From assembly GCF_000758605.1 (NCBI RefSeq), contig NZ_CP009282.1:3410001-3474000 (forward strand): a DNA stretch of 64,000 nucleotides, written 5' to 3'. Below, piece by piece: positions 62,142 to 64,000 of the stretch (the stretch's first letter is position 1; every line of letters starts with the position of its first letter). Origin of the DNA: Paenibacillus sp. FSL R5-0912 (GTDB taxonomy: Bacteria > Bacillota > Bacilli > Paenibacillales > Paenibacillaceae). The translations under genes were made by a program, and so were the position numbers. Under the pieces are notes generated by a model. That model was given only the letters and a program-made list of their open reading frames with translations, ran no database searches and had not been told where the DNA came from.

Positions 62142-62615
62142 ATGCGATTGGCGGTGAAGGGAATATTTACTTTGATTGGAAGTGTGGTGCTGTTTCTGCT
62201 GTTCGCCGCCGGAATTATTGCCTTTCAGAACAGCAGAATGCTTGCTGAACGGGAGAATGATTCATCCAGAGCCTACACCGGCCATTTGATGTATTCTGTA
62301 TATCATCAGACTTTCTCTCCAAATGAGGAGTTGCCGGAAGCAGTCCCTTTGTTTCAATTCACACTGTTTGACGGGGCGGACGAAGAGTCCTTCATCACGC
62401 ATGCGCTGTGCAGGGTTGCTGCCGGACGGGGCGAGATGGTGTTATCCGACGCGCAGAATTATATGCTCAGCAATCTCAGCCAGGCCGCGCTGCAGGGAGT
62501 CCGGTTTGAACATTTATCTTTTCCGGGCAAGGCTGCCCGCAGGGGGGAGAAGGAATTGATTAAAGCGCTGGAGACTGCGGCGAAACAGGAGGCCGAACAT
62601 GCAAATCACCGTTAA
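62142..62615 (+). CDS. Membrane-anchored protein of unknown function
   Basis: A 157-residue protein with one N-terminal helix (GIFTLIGSVVLFLLFAAGII) and a soluble outside domain (ENDSSRAYTGHLMYSVYHQT, VRFEHLSFPGKAARRGEKEL). I do not recognise a family. The ribosome site of ATG 62142 is weak. It overlaps the downstream macrodomain gene by 17 bp, so the two are likely co-expressed. Confidence 0.55.
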   Translation: MRLAVKGIFTLIGSVVLFLLFAAGIIAFQNSRMLAERENDSSRAYTGHLMYSVYHQTFSPNEELPEAVPLFQFTLFDGADEESFITHALCRVAAGRGEMVLSDAQNYMLSNLSQAALQGVRFEHLSFPGKAARRGEKELIKALETAAKQEAEHANHR

Positions 62616-63153
62616 CAATGTAGTGATTTCAGTAAGTGAAGGCGATATTACCGCCTGGCAGGGTGAGATGATTGTGAATGCATCCAACTCAGGTCTCTAC
62701 GGGGGCGGGGGAGTGGACGGGGCGATTCACCGGGCAGGCGGACCCCGCATTGCGGAAGAATGCGCTGTAATCCGGCAGAAGCAAGGCGGAATACTCCCGG
62801 GACAAGCCGCGGTAACCACAGCAGGTCTTCTCCCGTTCCGGGGAATCATTCATACTGTAGGACCGATTTGGAAAGGGGGCACTGCAGGCGAGACGGCTAT
62901 TTTATCCCAATGTTATAGCAGCAGCCTCAGTCTGGCATGCTCCTACGGAGCACGGAGTGTGGCCTTTCCGAACATCAGTACCGGAATATTTAACTTTCCC
63001 AAAGAGCTGGCCTGCAAGACGGCGCTGGATTCAGTCGTCACTTATGTGCGTGAACGGACATCCGCGGAGCTCCCGCTGCAGCGGATTGAATTTATCTGCT
63101 TTGAACATGACAATGCCATATTGTATGAGGCCATGCTCAACGATTATATCTGA
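62599..63153 (+). CDS. Macrodomain protein, putative ADP-ribosyl hydrolase
   Basis: A 184-residue macrodomain covering the whole protein. Characteristic parts are GDITAWQGEMIVNASNSGLY (Asp and Asn that hold the adenine and distal ribose), GGGGVDGAIHRAGG (loop 1), GIIHTVGPIWKGG and SVAFPNISTGIFNFPKELAC (loop 2). It fits the O-acetyl-ADP-ribose deacetylase class and would clear ADP-ribose marks or metabolites. GGAGG is within the upstream gene. No toxin partner (such as a DarT) is seen next to it. Confidence 0.92.
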   Translation: MQITVNNVVISVSEGDITAWQGEMIVNASNSGLYGGGGVDGAIHRAGGPRIAEECAVIRQKQGGILPGQAAVTTAGLLPFRGIIHTVGPIWKGGTAGETAILSQCYSSSLSLACSYGARSVAFPNISTGIFNFPKELACKTALDSVVTYVRERTSAELPLQRIEFICFEHDNAILYEAMLNDYI

Positions 63154-63214
63154 GCTGACAGTGTAGGCCTGCCTGCTGATCTGTTCGGGCTTACATATTG
63201 TCCTTAACTATCCG

Positions 63215-63412
63215 TTAGGCGTGATATTTACCCGTGGGTGCGTTCAGTACCCATTCGAGCATCATCATCATATCTTCCAGCCGGGTTAGCTGGACATTCA
63301 GCGCTGCCCGCTGCGGATCACCGGCAGACAAGGGTGCCAGCCGCGACTCCAGAGATCTGCGCTGAAGCGTCAATTCGTTGATTTTGGATTGAATCTGATT
63401 TTCGGTTCTCAT
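63215..63412 (-). CDS. Small coiled-coil protein
   Basis: A 65-residue helical protein, MRTENQIQSKINELTLQRRS at the start and LEDMMMMLEWVLNAPTG near the end. The heptad-like spacing suggests a coiled coil. Start ATG 63412 lies behind AGGAGG. No function recognised. Confidence 0.65.
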   Translation of the reverse strand: MRTENQIQSKINELTLQRRSLESRLAPLSAGDPQRAALNVQLTRLEDMMMMLEWVLNAPTGKYHA

Positions 63413-63478
63413 CCGGAATCCTCCTGGTGTGCATTATTGTACTTGGTTCATTATAACGGATAACATGGGGGTAATAAA

Positions 63479-64000
63479 ATGAGTATCAATGTTAAGCAGC
63501 TGGCAGCAGAGAAAGCCGTCGAGTACGTGCAGGACGGAATGAAGGTAGGGCTGGGTACGGGTTCTACGGCTTACTGGGCCATCCGCAAGCTGGGTGAACG
63601 TGTTAGCGAAGGCTTAAACATCACGGCAGTGGCAACCTCGCAGGCTTCGGAGGATCAGGCCCGTGAGCTGGGGATTCCGCTGGTTGCTTTTGGCGAAGTG
63701 GATTCTCTGGATCTGACCATTGACGGCGCGGATGAGCTTGATGGTGCACTGCAGCTGATCAAAGGGGGAGGCGGAGCGCTTCTCCGCGAGAAGATTGTTG
63801 CGATGGGCAGCACCCGTATGATTGTGGTAGCAGATGAGAGCAAGGCAGTGACCACACTTGGCAAATTCCCTCTGCCGGTTGAGATCGTGCCGTTTGCCTG
63901 GGAATGGACTGTCGCTGACCTGGCCAAGCTTGGCTGTAAGCCGGAGCTGCGCCGCAGCGGCGGTGAGCTGTATAAGACGGATAACGGCAACTACATTGCT
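63479..64000 (+). CDS. rpiA: Ribose-5-phosphate isomerase A, N-terminal part (cut by window edge)
   Basis: The first 174 codons of rpiA; the frame is open to the last base, so the gene continues beyond the window. ATG 63479 stands behind GGGGG. Signatures are KVGLGTGSTAYWAIRKLGER (phosphate-binding Gly/Thr/Ser loop), LTIDGADELDGALQLIKGGG (catalytic Asp residues), GALLREKIVA with the catalytic Glu, and VVADESKAV. It interconverts ribose 5-phosphate and ribulose 5-phosphate in the pentose phosphate pathway. Confidence 0.97.
   Translation, partial: MSINVKQLAAEKAVEYVQDGMKVGLGTGSTAYWAIRKLGERVSEGLNITAVATSQASEDQARELGIPLVAFGEVDSLDLTIDGADELDGALQLIKGGGGALLREKIVAMGSTRMIVVADESKAVTTLGKFPLPVEIVPFAWEWTVADLAKLGCKPELRRSGGELYKTDNGNYIA

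Noticed and set aside
62599..63153. DarTG-type toxin-antitoxin system at the macrodomain gene
   Set aside because: The upstream partner is a one-helix envelope protein without any DarT or ADP-ribosyltransferase motif.
1..64000. CRISPR arrays, tRNA or rRNA genes, integrases and transposases
   Set aside because: No regular direct repeats, no tRNA T-loop pattern in gene-free stretches, and no recombinase motifs were seen in any translated frame.

Overview
The window looks like a chromosomal segment from a Paenibacillus-type, endospore-forming, low-to-moderate GC Firmicute. Evidence for this: the gene order fmt-rsmB-rlmN-prpC-prkC-rsgA-rpe-spoVM-rpmB-fakA-degV-recG follows the Bacillus core order. 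Two sporulation genes (spoVM and a spoVIF-like gene) are present. Shine-Dalgarno sites are strong (GGAGG) and TTG starts are frequent. Several proteins carry the copper-amine-oxidase-like stalk domain that is abundant in Paenibacillus. No phage, transposase, CRISPR array, rRNA or tRNA was seen.

Layout. 1-13.6 kb: conserved housekeeping block covering translation initiation, rRNA methylation, the PrpC/PrkC phosphorylation switch, ribosome assembly GTPase, pentose epimerase, SpoVM, L28, fatty-acid kinase and RecG. 13.6-19.5 kb: YitT-type membrane protein, small membrane proteins, a Ca2+-type P-ATPase and an NlpC/P60 lipoprotein. 19.6-22.7 kb: an ABC transporter of the ABC_sub_bind (TrpXYZ-like) family behind a folded leader. 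22.7-28.1 kb: a decayed DinB gene, an SDR dehydrogenase, an MgtC protein, an aldose epimerase, an intergenic repeat and an LTA-synthase-like sulfatase. 28.1-31.1 kb: an unfamiliar operon of a WYL regulator and two tandem paralogues with a C39/BtrH-like look. 31.2-40.2 kb: a membrane-anchored sugar-binding protein, a YesM-type kinase, a YesN-type regulator and a small unknown protein, followed by a ChvE-GguA-GguB monosaccharide ABC transporter. 40.3-50.5 kb: mixed accessory genes (TraX-like, stalk-domain lipoprotein, DoxX/HxlR pair, chromate transporter, APH-like kinase, phosphoesterase, nitroreductase). 50.5-64 kb: PrsA-like foldase, a LytTR-only regulator with a good cre site, lactonase, an Hfq-like protein, PAP2 phosphatase, aromatic acid exporter, HelD, a MarR/MFS pair, transaldolase-family aldolase, a macrodomain protein and the start of rpiA.

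How it fits together. Carbohydrate metabolism is a theme: sugar sensing and uptake (31-40 kb), mutarotase, 6-phosphogluconolactonase, ribulose-phosphate epimerase, transaldolase-family enzyme and ribose-5-phosphate isomerase supply a large part of the pentose phosphate pathway, although from separate transcription units. The most unusual coding region is the WYL/tandem-paralogue operon. The most unusual RNA-level candidates are the structured leaders before the ABC_sub_bind operon and before mgtC, and the hairpin that buries the Shine-Dalgarno site of the gene at 50264.
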